Source: Vreelandella profundi
GTDB taxonomy: Bacteria; Pseudomonadota; Gammaproteobacteria; Pseudomonadales; Halomonadaceae
DNA: 64,000 nucleotides
Direction: 5' to 3'
Assembly (NCBI RefSeq): GCF_019722725.1
Contig: NZ_CP077941.1
Coordinates: 3,579,761 to 3,643,760 of the forward strand
Shown here: in pieces, positions 27,540 through 40,025 of the stretch
Layout: each line of letters opens with the position of its first letter
Position numbering within the stretch: position 1 is the first letter of the stretch
Notes under the pieces: model-generated
Databases searched by the model: none
What the model was told of the DNA's origin: nothing
Seen by the model: only the letters and a program-made list of their open reading frames with translations
Translations under genes and position numbers: made by a program

Positions 27540-28733
27540 ATGACTCAGACCATCGAAACGCCAGTGGTTCAAGACCACAAGCAACAAAGCCAAGAGGCTA
27601 AGCGCGTCACCTATATTGGTGCGTGGCTGGATGCGCTGTTGAGCATCGTCAAAGTGACGATCGGCTTTATGGTGGGTTCCGCGGCACTGATCGCTGACGG
27701 TATTCATTCGCTGTCTGATTTAGTCACGGATGGATTCGTGCTGGCGGCTATTCATTATGGTCGTCAAGAGCCTGATAAAGATCACCATTATGGCCATGGC
27801 CGGATCGAAACACTCACCACGCTACTACTAGGCAGCGTGTTGATTTTCGTGGCTGGCGGTATTGCCTGGTCGAGCCTAGCCCGCTTGTTTAGCGGTGCTG
27901 AGGTCAACGCACCGGGGCTGCTGGCCATTGTTATTACGGTCATCGCACTGTTCAGCAAAGAGTGGATTTTTCGCTACACCATGCGCGTTGCTAAACGCGT
28001 TAAGTCTAGATTATTGGAAGCCAACGCCTGGCATTCCCGTAGCGACGCCTTATCTACCGCCGTCGTATTAGTCGCATTGGTGGGTGCCCAGTTTGGTTTG
28101 GGCTGGCTAGATGCCGTGGCAGCCATCATTGTTGGTTTATTGGTCGGCAAAGTGGGTTTGGACTTATTGTGGGAATCCGCACGCGAACTGGTTGATACGG
28201 CGCTACCGTTGGATGTGCAAAATCAAATGCATGACGTCGCCTGCAGCATTCCTGGGGTAGATAGCGTGCATGATTTGCGAACCCGCCAATCAGCCGGTTG
28301 GGTAATGGTCGATCTACATGTCGTGGTAGGCCCTAAAATTACCGTTTCGGAAGCCCATGAAATTGGCAACGAAGTCAGCCGCCGCCTGCGCCATGAATTT
28401 CCAGCACTGACCGACGTGATTTTCCACGTTGACCCAGAAGACGATGCAGGTGCCGGCGATCCAAGCCGCCTACCCGGGCTACCGCTGCGCCCGGAAGTAG
28501 AGGACGCGCTTAATAAGCGCTGGTACAAACATCCGGTGTGGCGAACGCTAAACGAACTGCAGCTGCATTACCTAGACGACAAAGTCTCGGTATCGTTGAT
28601 TATTGATGATGCGGTTAACCAGCCCCCGCAATGTCTCGCTAGCCAGTTAAAATCACTGGCCAGCGACATTGAATGGTTAGGGCATGTTGAGGTGATGTTC
28701 ATTACTCGCGCTGCCAGTAGCTCAATGCGTTAG
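27540..28733 (+). CDS. Cation diffusion facilitator (FieF/CzcD-like metal efflux protein)
   Basis: This 397-residue CDF transporter exports Zn2+, Fe2+ or Mn2+ with proton exchange. Six helices are predicted over about residues 25-215. Metal-site residues appear in DGIHSLSD (first site, near 50-57) and in HSRSD of a later helix; HHYGHGRIET lies in the loop between them. The first cytoplasmic domain follows at about 220-300. The protein is about 100 residues longer than FieF; the extra part (residues 310-397) looks like a second small alpha/beta domain. It is divergent from uppP and convergent with mgtE. Confidence 0.88.
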   Translation: MTQTIETPVVQDHKQQSQEAKRVTYIGAWLDALLSIVKVTIGFMVGSAALIADGIHSLSDLVTDGFVLAAIHYGRQEPDKDHHYGHGRIETLTTLLLGSVLIFVAGGIAWSSLARLFSGAEVNAPGLLAIVITVIALFSKEWIFRYTMRVAKRVKSRLLEANAWHSRSDALSTAVVLVALVGAQFGLGWLDAVAAIIVGLLVGKVGLDLLWESARELVDTALPLDVQNQMHDVACSIPGVDSVHDLRTRQSAGWVMVDLHVVVGPKITVSEAHEIGNEVSRRLRHEFPALTDVIFHVDPEDDAGAGDPSRLPGLPLRPEVEDALNKRWYKHPVWRTLNELQLHYLDDKVSVSLIIDDAVNQPPQCLASQLKSLASDIEWLGHVEVMFITRAASSSMR

Positions 28734-28753
28734 CCGTTAACGCGTCATTTACC

Positions 28754-30136
28754 TTAAGCGGCAGAGAGAATAGCCGTCGCAATCGTGAAATAGATCAACA
28801 CGCCGGTGGCATCAATCAAGGTCGTCACCAGCGGTGCCGAGGCGGTGGCGGGGTCGACTTTAAAGCGCTCAAGCACAAAAGGTAGGCACATGCCTATCAG
28901 GCTGCCAAACAGCACAATGGTCACCATGCTAAGTGCCACCACCATGGCAACGGCTTCGCCACCTCGGAAAATACCAATGGGAGTGACCGCGATGGCCATG
29001 GTCAGTCCTAGCGCGCCGGCGACCAGCAGCTCTCGTCCAAGCATTTTACTCCAGTCTTTCACACCGATATCACCCGTTGCCATCCCGCGCACCATCAGCG
29101 TGGCGGCCTGAGCGCCCGCATTACCGCCACTACCAATCAGCAGGGGTAAGAAGAACACCAGCGCCACCTGTGTCGCAATAATATCTTCAAAATAGGCAAT
29201 GCCCGCGCCGGAAAATAGGTTGGCAAACACCAGCAGTACTAGCCAAAATACGCGCTTGCGATAAAGGCTCCACAGCGGCACACGGCTCACGCCGTCTTCA
29301 AGCTGGCCAATCGACATCCCTTTATGGAAATCCTCGGTGGCCTCAGATTCCGCTACGTCCATAGCGTCATCGTGGGTCACAATTCCCACCATGCGGTCAT
29401 CGGCATCGATCACCGGTAGAGCTAAAAGGTCGTACTTCGCCACGATACGCGCGACATCTTCCTGAGCATTATCAACCCGCGTGCTGATGACATCTTTGAT
29501 CATGATGTCATCCACAATGGCGCCGGGGCGCGCCACCATCAGTTGGCGCAGCGACATGGTGCCTATTAGTTGCCCATCGCTATCCAGGATATACAGCTGA
29601 TACACCGTCTCAGCATCAGGGGCCGTTTGGCGGACGCGCATCAGGGCTTGCGACACCGTCATGCCACTGGCTATGGCGACATAGTCAGAGGTCATGATGG
29701 CGCCTGCGGTGCCTTCTTCGTAGCTTGCGAGCCGCTTCAGATCTTCACGCTCTTGATGCGCCATGCTGCGCAAAAGCGCTTCGCGTCGGTCATCGTCCAG
29801 CAAATTAAACAGGTCGGCACGTTCGTCCGAGCCCATTTCTTCTAATAGCTTGAGTACCTGGCTGTCATCCAGCTCTCCAACGACTTCAAGCTGGCTTTCA
29901 CCGGGCAAATAGCCCAGCACGTTGGCCGCCCGCTCGGCAGAAAGAATATTCAACAAAAAAAGCGCTGCCGAGAGCTCTTCATCGTCTTCAATCATCTCTT
30001 CAAGCACTTCACCGATATCCGCTGAGCGGATTTCGGCCAACCGTAACATCAAGACAGATTTGCTAGGCACGTCCTTGGCCAGCTCATCGAGTAGTTCAGC
30101 TTTTAATGCCTGCAGGCTTTCTTCATTCAGTGCCAT
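28754..30136 (-). CDS. mgtE: Magnesium transporter MgtE
   Basis: This 460-residue Mg2+ channel has the full architecture: an N-terminal superhelical domain (residues 1-130), a pair of CBS domains with IMTSDYVAIASG and VGIVTHDDAMD, a plug helix, and five transmembrane helices from about residue 285. The pore motif PLLIGSGGNAGAQAATLMVRG is intact. It is transcribed on the same strand as the ATP synthase genes but is separated from atpC by a strong terminator, so it has its own promoter, probably in the 90 bases before its start. Confidence 0.95.
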   Translation of the reverse strand: MALNEESLQALKAELLDELAKDVPSKSVLMLRLAEIRSADIGEVLEEMIEDDEELSAALFLLNILSAERAANVLGYLPGESQLEVVGELDDSQVLKLLEEMGSDERADLFNLLDDDRREALLRSMAHQEREDLKRLASYEEGTAGAIMTSDYVAIASGMTVSQALMRVRQTAPDAETVYQLYILDSDGQLIGTMSLRQLMVARPGAIVDDIMIKDVISTRVDNAQEDVARIVAKYDLLALPVIDADDRMVGIVTHDDAMDVAESEATEDFHKGMSIGQLEDGVSRVPLWSLYRKRVFWLVLLVFANLFSGAGIAYFEDIIATQVALVFFLPLLIGSGGNAGAQAATLMVRGMATGDIGVKDWSKMLGRELLVAGALGLTMAIAVTPIGIFRGGEAVAMVVALSMVTIVLFGSLIGMCLPFVLERFKVDPATASAPLVTTLIDATGVLIYFTIATAILSAA

Positions 30137-30227
30137 AGTTCGTTCTCCCCTTCACGCTGACAAGCATCGTGCTGCCGACCTAGGCCACCATATTAATCGA
30201 TCGCACTAACTCGTCGTACTGGCAGCC

Positions 30228-30273
30228 AAAAAAAACGCCCCTTAAACCCTGACCTGCAGGTTTAAGAGACGTT
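30228..30273 (-). terminator. Rho-independent terminator of the ATP synthase operon
   Basis: Read on the minus strand, AACGTCTCTTAAACC pairs with GGTTTAAGGGGCGTT (two G-U pairs) around a 10-base loop and is followed by eight T residues. It lies about 25 bases past the atpC stop. Confidence 0.92.
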
Positions 30274-30297
30274 GTTCACACGACAAGCGCGCGGTTA

Positions 30298-30726
30298 TTA
30301 GCCTTTGCCCGCCTTTTTACGTAGCTGCTGAATGGTACGCAGCTGAGCAGTGGCTTCGGCAAGTTCAGCGGCAGCTCGGGTATAATCCAGCTCCGTTGAC
30401 TTCTCATTAAAGGCTTTTAAGGCCTGCTGACGCGCTTCTTCAGCAGCGGCCTCATTGAGGTCGCTGGCACGGGAAACCGCGTCGGCCAGAATCGTCACCA
30501 CATCCGGCTGGACTTCCATGAAGCCACCCGAGACAAAGAAGTTCTCTTCCTTGCCACCGTCGTGGATCACGCGAACCGGACCCGGCTGAAGCTCGGTCAG
30601 CAACGGGGCGTGACCCGGCAAAATGCCCAGGTCACCCAACATCCCGGAAGCAATCACCTGCTCAACAGTACCTGAGAAGATAGATGCTTCAGCGCTGACG
30701 ATATTGCAAGTAAAGCTATTCGCCAT
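30298..30726 (-). CDS. atpC: ATP synthase F1 epsilon subunit
   Basis: This 142-residue stalk subunit couples rotor and F1 and inhibits ATP hydrolysis. The N-terminal beta sandwich contains [14 protein letters not shown] and the C-terminal helical hairpin follows with alanine-rich segments. It is the last gene of the operon, 24 bases after atpD. Confidence 0.96.
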   Translation of the reverse strand: MANSFTCNIVSAEASIFSGTVEQVIASGMLGDLGILPGHAPLLTELQPGPVRVIHDGGKEENFFVSGGFMEVQPDVVTILADAVSRASDLNEAAAEEARQQALKAFNEKSTELDYTRAAAELAEATAQLRTIQQLRKKAGKG

Positions 30727-30750
30727 AGCGAATCCCCCTAATGGACGGGA

Positions 30751-32142
<1,392 letters not shown>

Positions 32143-32206
32143 CTAAAACCTGCAAATGAAACCTGTCTGCCGGGAGCCTTCATAATAAGAATGTGCTCCC
32201 TAGGCG

Positions 32207-33094
32207 TTATACGGCAGCAGCGCCGCCGACGATCTCAGAAATTTCCTGCGTGATGGCGGCCTGGCGGGCCTTGTTATAAACCATCTCCAAATCGTCGATC
32301 AGGTCGCCTGCGTTGTCAGTGGCACTTTTCATAGCGATCATCCGGGCCGCCTGTTCACAAGCGCCGTTTTCCACTACCGCCTGATACACCTGCGATTCGA
32401 TGAAACGAACCAATAGGCTATCAAGCAACGCCTTGGCATCCGGTTCATACAGGTAGTCCCAGCTTCCGGGACGGGCGTTTTCATTGTCTTGCTCAGCGTC
32501 TGCACCCATATCGGATGACAGCGGAAGAAGCTGACGAACAACCGGCTTTTGCGTCATGGTATTCACAAATTCATTGTGCACCACATACAGCCGGTCAAGG
32601 CGTCCTTCATCGTACGCTTCGAGCATGACCTTAATACTGCCGATCAACCCTTCAACGGTCGGGTTTTCCCCTAATCCGCTCTTCGCTGCTACCAAATTAC
32701 CGCCGTAGTTGCGGAAAAAGGTGCTGGCTTTGGCGCCAAGGGCGCAAAAATCTTGCTCAGCACCCTGCTTTTTCCAACCTGCGGCTTCTTTCAGAAGCGC
32801 TTTGAAAAGATTGTGGTTCAAGCCACCGCACAGACCGCGATCCGTGGATACCACGATATAACCAACGCGCTTAACCTCGCTACGCTCGACCATATAGTCG
32901 TGCCGGTATTCGGGGTTCGCGTCGGCAATGTGGCCAACCACATTACGGATCTGCCTAGCGTAAGGCTGACTAGCTCTCATCAGATCTTGCGCTTTACGCA
33001 TTTTCGATGCAGCCACCATTTCCATGGCGCTGGTGATCTTCTGCGTATTTTTAATGCTCCCGATCTGGGTGCGTATCTCTTTTGCAGCTGCCAT
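32207..33094 (-). CDS. atpG: ATP synthase F1 gamma subunit
   Basis: This is the central rotating shaft, 295 residues. The N-terminal helix begins [20 protein letters not shown] and the C-terminal helix contains ASEMIAM-like [13 protein letters not shown] and [13 protein letters not shown]. The [12 protein letters not shown] segment is conserved. It lies 67 bases after atpA and 76 bases before atpD. Confidence 0.98.
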   Translation of the reverse strand: MAAAKEIRTQIGSIKNTQKITSAMEMVAASKMRKAQDLMRASQPYARQIRNVVGHIADANPEYRHDYMVERSEVKRVGYIVVSTDRGLCGGLNHNLFKALLKEAAGWKKQGAEQDFCALGAKASTFFRNYGGNLVAAKSGLGENPTVEGLIGSIKVMLEAYDEGRLDRLYVVHNEFVNTMTQKPVVRQLLPLSSDMGADAEQDNENARPGSWDYLYEPDAKALLDSLLVRFIESQVYQAVVENGACEQAARMIAMKSATDNAGDLIDDLEMVYNKARQAAITQEISEIVGGAAAV

Positions 33095-33161
33095 AGCGAT
33101 CTACCTTTCGTTCGTGGCTCTCAGAAAGCATGCAAACCCGCCCTGACGGGCGGGCCAGACA

Positions 33162-34706
33162 TTACCAGCTCTGAGTCGCCTTGAACTTCTCGAGACCCGA
33201 CTTCAAGCTGTCTTGAATCTCACCGTTGTAGTCGCCGGTCTGGTTGATCTTGTCGAGTAGATCAGCGTGCTCAGACTTCATGTAGTCGTGCAACGCACGC
33301 TCGAAGTCCAACACTTTGCTTACTTCAACATCGTCCAGATAACCTTCGTTGGCGGCATACAGCGAGAGCGCCATTTCTGCTACCGACATCGGCGAGTACT
33401 GGTTCTGCTTCATCAGCTCGGTGACACGTTGACCGTGTTCAAGCTGCTTACGCGTGGCTTCATCAAGGTCAGAGGCAAACTGCGAGAACGCCGCCAGTTC
33501 ACGGTACTGCGCCAACGCCAAACGCACGCTACCGCCAAGCTTCTTGATGATTTTCGTTTGTGCCGAACCACCTACACGAGAAACCGACAGACCTGCGTTA
33601 ATCGCCGGACGAATACCGGAGTTAAACAGATTGGTTTCCAGGAAGATCTGACCATCGGTGATTGAAATCACGTTGGTCGGAACGAACGCAGAAACGTCAC
33701 CGCCCTGGGTTTCGATGATAGGCAGCGCGGTCAAAGAACCGGTTTTGCCTTTCACTTCACCGTTGGTGAACTTCTCAACGTAGTCGGCATTAACGCGTGC
33801 AGCACGCTCTAGCAGACGCGAGTGGAGATAGAATACGTCACCGGGATAAGCTTCACGGCCAGGCGGACGACGCAGCAGCAGCGATACCTGACGGTAAGCG
33901 ACGGCCTGCTTAGAAAGATCGTCATACACAATCAGCGAGTTCTCGCCGCGATCGCGGAAGTATTCGCCCATGGTGCAGCCAGAGTAAGGCGCCAGGAACT
34001 GCATCGGAGCCGGGTCGGCAGCGCCGGCGGCCACAACGATAGTGTGTTCCATCGCGCCATGCTCTTCGAGCTTGCGCACAACGTTGGCAATAGTCGATTG
34101 CTTCTGACCAATGGCGACGTAGACGCAGGTCACGCCCTTGCCTTTTTGGTTGATGATCGCATCAATGGCAATGGCAGACTTACCAATCTGACGGTCACCG
34201 ATGATCAGCTCACGCTGACCACGGCCGATCGGTACCATGGCATCGATTGATTTAAGACCGGTTTGAATCGGCTCATCAACAGACTGACGAGTGATAACGC
34301 CTGGCGCCACTTTTTCAACGGCATCCGTCATTTTGGCGTTAATGTCGCCTTTGCCATCGATGGGGTTACCCAGCGCATCGACAACACGACCAATCAGCTC
34401 AGGGCCTACCGGCACTTCGAGAATACGACCGGTACACTTGGCGGTCATGCCCTCTTCAAGCTGCAGGTAGTCACCCAATATTACGGCACCTACGGAGTCA
34501 CGCTCCAGGTTAAGTACCATGCCAAAGATGGCGTTGGGGAATTCAATCATTTCACCGAACATCGCGTCTTCGAGGCCGTGAATTTTCACGATACCGTCGG
34601 AAACAGTGACGATGGTGCCCTGGTTATGGGCTTCGGATGCGACGTCAAGCTTCTCAATTCGCTGCTTGATGATGTCGCTGATCTCGGAAGGATTCAGTTG
34701 CTGCAT
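33162..34706 (-). CDS. atpA: ATP synthase F1 alpha subunit
   Basis: This 514-residue regulatory nucleotide-binding subunit has Walker [14 protein letters not shown], the [11 protein letters not shown]alker B segment and the arginine finger region ISVGL-like [10 protein letters not shown]. It starts [14 protein letters not shown] and ends with the typical helical tail. It lies 16 bases after atpH. Confidence 0.98.
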   Translation of the reverse strand: MQQLNPSEISDIIKQRIEKLDVASEAHNQGTIVTVSDGIVKIHGLEDAMFGEMIEFPNAIFGMVLNLERDSVGAVILGDYLQLEEGMTAKCTGRILEVPVGPELIGRVVDALGNPIDGKGDINAKMTDAVEKVAPGVITRQSVDEPIQTGLKSIDAMVPIGRGQRELIIGDRQIGKSAIAIDAIINQKGKGVTCVYVAIGQKQSTIANVVRKLEEHGAMEHTIVVAAGAADPAPMQFLAPYSGCTMGEYFRDRGENSLIVYDDLSKQAVAYRQVSLLLRRPPGREAYPGDVFYLHSRLLERAARVNADYVEKFTNGEVKGKTGSLTALPIIETQGGDVSAFVPTNVISITDGQIFLETNLFNSGIRPAINAGLSVSRVGGSAQTKIIKKLGGSVRLALAQYRELAAFSQFASDLDEATRKQLEHGQRVTELMKQNQYSPMSVAEMALSLYAANEGYLDDVEVSKVLDFERALHDYMKSEHADLLDKINQTGDYNGEIQDSLKSGLEKFKATQSW

Positions 34707-34722
34707 GCCATGTCCCTCAGAC

Positions 34723-35259
34723 TCAAGCGGTTAGCGCGTCATTAAGGCGGTTCAATCGACCACGCACTGACCCGTCAATGACGGTGTCGCCAGCACGCAG
34801 GATGACACCGCCGATAAGCGACTTGTCCACCTGAGTAGTAATAGAGATTTCGCGATTTAGACGTTTCTTAAGCGCGTTCGCTAGCTTCGTTTGTTGCTCG
34901 CTATCTAACGTGTAAGCAGACGTGACGTTTACTTCAACACGCTGTTCGTGTTCAGCACGCAGGTGCTCGAACTGATCAGCGATTGACTTCAGCGCCATTA
35001 AACGACCTTGGTCTGCTAAAACAGCCAAAAAACGCTGTAAAGCTTCATCCTGTTGCTCTGGAATCAGCTTGATCAGCAGCGACACTTTTTGGTCGCTATC
35101 TAATTTTGGACTGCTTAAACGATGGCGAACAACGTCGTCGGCTACCGCAAAGCTTAAAAAACTCAGCGCTTGTGACCAGCTATCAAGCGCCTCATGATCA
35201 CGCGCGTATTCAAACGCTGCCTTAGCGTAAGGACGAGCGACGGTCAGTAATTCCGCCAT
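34723..35259 (-). CDS. atpH: ATP synthase F1 delta subunit
   Basis: This 178-residue subunit joins the peripheral stalk to the top of F1. It starts [15 protein letters not shown], the standard family motif, and ends with the conserved [19 protein letters not shown] segment. It lies 11 bases after atpF. Confidence 0.97.
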   Translation of the reverse strand: MAELLTVARPYAKAAFEYARDHEALDSWSQALSFLSFAVADDVVRHRLSSPKLDSDQKVSLLIKLIPEQQDEALQRFLAVLADQGRLMALKSIADQFEHLRAEHEQRVEVNVTSAYTLDSEQQTKLANALKKRLNREISITTQVDKSLIGGVILRAGDTVIDGSVRGRLNRLNDALTA

Positions 35260-35270
35260 GATTCACCTCC

Positions 35271-35741
35271 TTACAGTTCAGCAGCAAGCTCATCGAGTAA
35301 CTTGCGATGGGCTTGTTCGTCGACCGACGCTTCAAGAACACGCTCGGCACCCAATACGGCGAGATAAGAAACCTGGGCACGAAGTTCATCTTTAGCGCGA
35401 TTCACTTCTTGCTCAATTTCGGATCGTGCACTCGCTACTAGGCGTTCGCCTTCGGCGCGTGCCTGTTCGCGGGCTTCTTCAATCATCTGGGCAGAGCGCT
35501 TATTGGTCTGCTCAAGAATCTGAGAAGCTTGCTCCTTGCTTTCGCGCAGCATCTGTTCTGCCCGCTCTTGAGCAAGCTCAAGGTCGCGGTTAGCACGGCT
35601 AGCTGCATCTAAGCCATCAGCAATTTTTTTCTGACGCTCGTGAAGCGCATTGCTGATCGGAGGCCACACATACTTTGTGCAAAACCAGACAAAGATCGCG
35701 AAGGCGATCGTCTGCCCGATTAGCGTCATGTTGATATTCAC
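35271..35741 (-). CDS. atpF: ATP synthase Fo b subunit
   Basis: This 156-residue peripheral stalk protein has one N-terminal membrane helix ([17 protein letters not shown]) and a long charged coiled coil rich in alanine, glutamate and arginine from about residue 35 to the end. It sits between atpE and atpH as expected. Confidence 0.97.
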   Translation of the reverse strand: MNINMTLIGQTIAFAIFVWFCTKYVWPPISNALHERQKKIADGLDAASRANRDLELAQERAEQMLRESKEQASQILEQTNKRSAQMIEEAREQARAEGERLVASARSEIEQEVNRAKDELRAQVSYLAVLGAERVLEASVDEQAHRKLLDELAAEL

Positions 35742-35817
35742 AGGGATGTACCTCTGACAAGTTCGTGGCGACCGGTGTGAAACAAAACCGAGCGGTTAGC
35801 GCTCGGCTGAGCTGTCA

Positions 35818-36063
<246 letters not shown>

Positions 36064-36121
36064 TCAAGTTAAAGGTCGAGGGTTGAGGTTAAGGGTTAAT
36101 GTGTTGCAAGCATTGCTCGGA

Positions 36122-36961
<840 letters not shown>

Positions 36962-36981
36962 TCAATCAGTTGTGCGATTTT

Positions 36982-37398
36982 CTAGGCATTAGCGTTTTTT
37001 GGCATTAACCAAGGCGTGAACCAATGCGTTAGAACAACCGCCACATAAGCATAAAAAAAGAAAGCGGGGTTTGAGGGGGGCGCTGCTACGAACACTGCAA
37101 CAAACAGTGCCACCGTCAAACCAAACTTACCTGCTTCGGCACGAAATAGGCGCATCGCTGCCTGCGAGGGCCGATTAGATCTCAAAACCCCCATCCGCTT
37201 TATGAAGAAAGCGTGCGGCAGTAAGGCCACTAAGGCGCCTAATAATACCGATAGCGCCCCGGGCGTTTGTGCCAAAAAATAGCCAGCCATCATCCCGATT
37301 AAGGTAATAATTAATTGTGTGATGGTCAGGCGAACAATATAGGTTCTGCGTCGCTGGGTTTCGTATCGCTGCATAGCTCTCTGCATGGTTTTCTGCAT
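36982..37398 (-). CDS. atpI: ATP synthase subunit I
   Basis: This small membrane protein (about 138 residues, four helices) is encoded first in the operon and assists assembly of the c ring. The N-terminus is uncertain: a short duplication, GAGCTATGCAG recurring within 24 bases, creates in-frame ATGs at 37398, 37386 and 37374, and a TTG at 37410. The membrane part starts at YIVRLTITQLIITLIG. Families of this subunit vary strongly, so position and hydrophobicity carry the call. Confidence 0.88.
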   Translation of the reverse strand: MQKTMQRAMQRYETQRRRTYIVRLTITQLIITLIGMMAGYFLAQTPGALSVLLGALVALLPHAFFIKRMGVLRSNRPSQAAMRLFRAEAGKFGLTVALFVAVFVAAPPSNPAFFFYAYVAVVLTHWFTPWLMPKNANA

Positions 37399-37494
37399 AG
37401 CTCTGGACAAATACCCAGCTCTTTAATAAAAATCGGCTGGCTGCAAAGAGCATATTCTTCGACAAACACAGACAACCTGCACAAATCTTGCGCG

Positions 37495-37523
37495 ATTATA
37501 GGGAAGCGCTATCACACCTTCAA
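37495..37523 (-). promoter_or_regulatory. Sigma-70 promoter of the atp operon
   Basis: On the minus strand TTGAAG and a perfect TATAAT are separated by 17 bases. Transcription would start near 37488, about 90 bases before atpI. It lies downstream of parB, so the ATP synthase genes have their own promoter. Confidence 0.8.
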
Positions 37524-37552
37524 CCGAGTAGCGTCGATTTTGACCGTTTAAG

Positions 37553-37567
37553 GGTCGATTTTCGACC
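37553..37567. other. Short hairpin between parB and the atp promoter
   Basis: GGTCGA-TTT-TCGACC forms a six-base stem about 50 bases after the parB stop. It may be a weak terminator for the mnmG-rsmG-parA-parB transcript; there is no clear T-tract. Confidence 0.35.
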
Positions 37568-37613
37568 AAATGGTTAAAACATGCCCCCTTCTTAGGCAAT
37601 ATTGCGTAGCCTG

Positions 37614-38543
37614 CTATTTAATATGCATTAAAATACCGTCTAATTCTTCAAGGCTGGTATAGCGAATAGTCAGCTTACCCTTGCCCTTTTGACCATGATC
37701 AATGGAAACCGCCGCACCGAGTAATTCGCCTAAATGCGTTTCAAGCTTGGCTACATCGGGTTGCTTAGCTGTGCGACTAGGCGTTTGAAGAGTGGCTTGG
37801 CTTGTTTGAACTTTCTTCACCAGCGCTTCAGTTGCGCGCACGGTCATGTCGTTATTGACCACTTCGTGGGCGACTTGCCGCTGCTGCGCACTGCTTAGCG
37901 TCAGCAAGGCGCGTGCATGGCCCATATCAAGGTCACCGCGCTCAAGCAGCGTTTGTACTTCGGGGTCTAATGCCAATAAACGCAGCAGATTAGCCACCTG
38001 GGTGCGTGATTTACCCACGGCATCGGCAATTTGCTGCTGGGTAAGCTCAAATTCTTCGCCCAGACGTTTAAGCGCCATGGCTTCTTCAATGGCGTTGAGA
38101 TTTTCACGCTGAATGTTTTCAATTAACGCCAGCGCCAGTGCGACTTCGTCGCTGACGTCGCGAATAACCGCGGGAATAACGTCCAGTTCAGCCAGCTGAG
38201 AGGCGCGCCAGCGACGTTCACCGGCAATAATTTCATAGCGATCTACGCCGATGGGGCGTACGACAATCGGCTGCATAACGCCTTGGGTACGAATAGAATC
38301 GGCCAGCTCTTCTAACGCTTCAGGCTGAATATCGCGACGCGGCTGATATTTTCCTCGCGTTAACTGAGCTAATGGCAAACGCTCAAGGCGATCTTCAACG
38401 ACTTCATCAGCCGCGGCGCTAAGCGCTGTATCCGTAAGCTCAAGCGGCGTGCCGCTACCGGCAAGTTCTAGGCTGTCACGACGACGAGCTCCAGCACCAA
38501 TCAGGGCATCCAGGCCACGTCCTAGCGCGCGTTTACGCGTCAT
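37614..38543 (-). CDS. parB: Chromosome partitioning protein ParB
   Basis: This 309-residue CTP-dependent DNA clamp loads at parS sites near the origin. It starts with the family hallmark RALGRGLDALIG, then the CTP-binding segments RGKYQPRRD and ENIQRENLN with GERRWRA between them, and a helix-turn-helix region TQQQIADAVGKSRTQVANLLR. The C-terminal dimerisation domain follows after a variable linker. It is 48 bases after parA. Confidence 0.97.
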   Translation of the reverse strand: MTRKRALGRGLDALIGAGARRRDSLELAGSGTPLELTDTALSAAADEVVEDRLERLPLAQLTRGKYQPRRDIQPEALEELADSIRTQGVMQPIVVRPIGVDRYEIIAGERRWRASQLAELDVIPAVIRDVSDEVALALALIENIQRENLNAIEEAMALKRLGEEFELTQQQIADAVGKSRTQVANLLRLLALDPEVQTLLERGDLDMGHARALLTLSSAQQRQVAHEVVNNDMTVRATEALVKKVQTSQATLQTPSRTAKQPDVAKLETHLGELLGAAVSIDHGQKGKGKLTIRYTSLEELDGILMHIK

Positions 38544-38591
38544 TCGCTTTCCCTCATTTATAACGATAGCTATAACTACAGCGCGTATTGT

Positions 38592-39359
38592 TTAAAGTGA
38601 AAGACGACGGATCATCTCTTTTGCCAGCACACGATAGGCCTGGCTCCCCCGTGAAAACCGGGCGTATTGCGTGACCGGTAGACCATGGCTCGGTGCTTCG
38701 GCGACTTTAACGTTGCGGGGTATGGTGGTTTTAAACAACATATCACCAAAGTAATCGCGCAGCTGCTTATCGACTTCGCGGGTTAAGCTAGTGCGCTTGT
38801 CGTACATAGTGCGCAAAATTCCCGCAATGGCTAAATCAGGATTAACGTTTTGCTTGATTTGCTCAACGGTATCCAGCAGTGCTGATAGCCCTTCAAGCGC
38901 GTAAAATTCGCACTGCAAAGGGATAAGCACGCTATTAGAAGCCGTTAACGCATTGACGGTTAGCATATTCAACGAGGGCGGGCAGTCGATCAGCACCACA
39001 TCGTATTCATCCGCTACCGATGCTAAGGCCGTTGTTAGGCAGCTTTCACTTTGCTCACGATCTAATAATTCTACTTCAGCGGCGGTTAGATCGCCGTTAC
39101 CCGGTAGAACGTCGTACTTAACTGGCAACTTTTTGACAATCGTTTCAGCCGCGGTAGCGTCGCCCAGTAGGACATCCAGAACACTTTTATCAAGCTCGTA
39201 TTTGTCGATGCCGCTACCCATGCTGGCATGACCTTGCGGATCAAGATCCACCAACAGCACGCGACGGTCAAGCGCTGCAAGACTCGCCGCCAGATTAACG
39301 GCCGAGGTGGTCTTGCCCACGCCGCCTTTTTGGTTGGTCAGGGCAATGATCTGGCTCAC
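38592..39359 (-). CDS. parA: Chromosome partitioning ATPase ParA
   Basis: This 255-residue Walker-type ATPase moves ParB-bound origins. It has the deviant Walker A motif NQKGGVGKTTSAVNL, the LLVDLDPQGHAS segment and VLIDCPPSLNML. The start is a GTG directly after the rsmG stop (TAAGTG), with AAGGAG eight bases before it inside rsmG. Confidence 0.97.
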   Translation of the reverse strand: MSQIIALTNQKGGVGKTTSAVNLAASLAALDRRVLLVDLDPQGHASMGSGIDKYELDKSVLDVLLGDATAAETIVKKLPVKYDVLPGNGDLTAAEVELLDREQSESCLTTALASVADEYDVVLIDCPPSLNMLTVNALTASNSVLIPLQCEFYALEGLSALLDTVEQIKQNVNPDLAIAGILRTMYDKRTSLTREVDKQLRDYFGDMLFKTTIPRNVKVAEAPSHGLPVTQYARFSRGSQAYRVLAKEMIRRLSL

Positions 39360-40025
39360 TTACTCAACTCCTTCTGGGGTCAGAATCAACAGCTGCCGCT
39401 GGGCCGCTTCAAAGGGTACTTCCAGCAGATGACGCGCGTGTAATTGAATACCCTGGGGCAGGTCGCGCAGTTCATCATCCGCCCCCGGACCTTTCATAGC
39501 TAACCATTGGCCATTAACGGCCGGCAGTTCACGCGTGAGCGTGACAAAATCAACGAGACTAGCAAACGCCCTCGAGATTATCTGATCAAACGCAGCTGCT
39601 TCGAACTGTTCAACGCGGGCTTGGACAGGTGTTACGTTTTTTAACCCTAGTTCCATGACCGCTTGGCGTTGAAAGCGCACTTTTTTACCGTTGCTGTCTA
39701 GCAGCGTGACGTCTAGCTCAGGATTCAAAATAGCCAACACTATTCCAGGTAATCCAGGGCCTGCGCCAACGTCGAGTAAACGCGGCCCTTGCACATAGGG
39801 CAATACCACTGCGCTATCCAGCACGTGGCGCGACACCATTTCATCTAAATCGCGCACCGCCGTGAGGTTATAAGCCCGGTTCCACTTGTGCAACAGCGCG
39901 AGAAAGCCTAGCAGCTGTTCACGCTGATGTTGACTGACGTTAATCGCCAGTAGGTGAAGGCCTTTATCTAAACGTTGCGCAACGCTTACGGGTAAACTTT
40001 TTAGTAACACCGTTAGCGAACTCAT
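39360..40025 (-). CDS. rsmG: 16S rRNA (guanine-527 N7)-methyltransferase
   Basis: This 221-residue enzyme methylates G527 of 16S rRNA. The SAM-binding motif [17 protein letters not shown] and the N-terminal [12 protein letters not shown] segment are typical. Its start overlaps the mnmG stop by four bases and its stop touches the parA start, so it is translationally coupled on both sides. Confidence 0.97.
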   Translation of the reverse strand: MSSLTVLLKSLPVSVAQRLDKGLHLLAINVSQHQREQLLGFLALLHKWNRAYNLTAVRDLDEMVSRHVLDSAVVLPYVQGPRLLDVGAGPGLPGIVLAILNPELDVTLLDSNGKKVRFQRQAVMELGLKNVTPVQARVEQFEAAAFDQIISRAFASLVDFVTLTRELPAVNGQWLAMKGPGADDELRDLPQGIQLHARHLLEVPFEAAQRQLLILTPEGVE

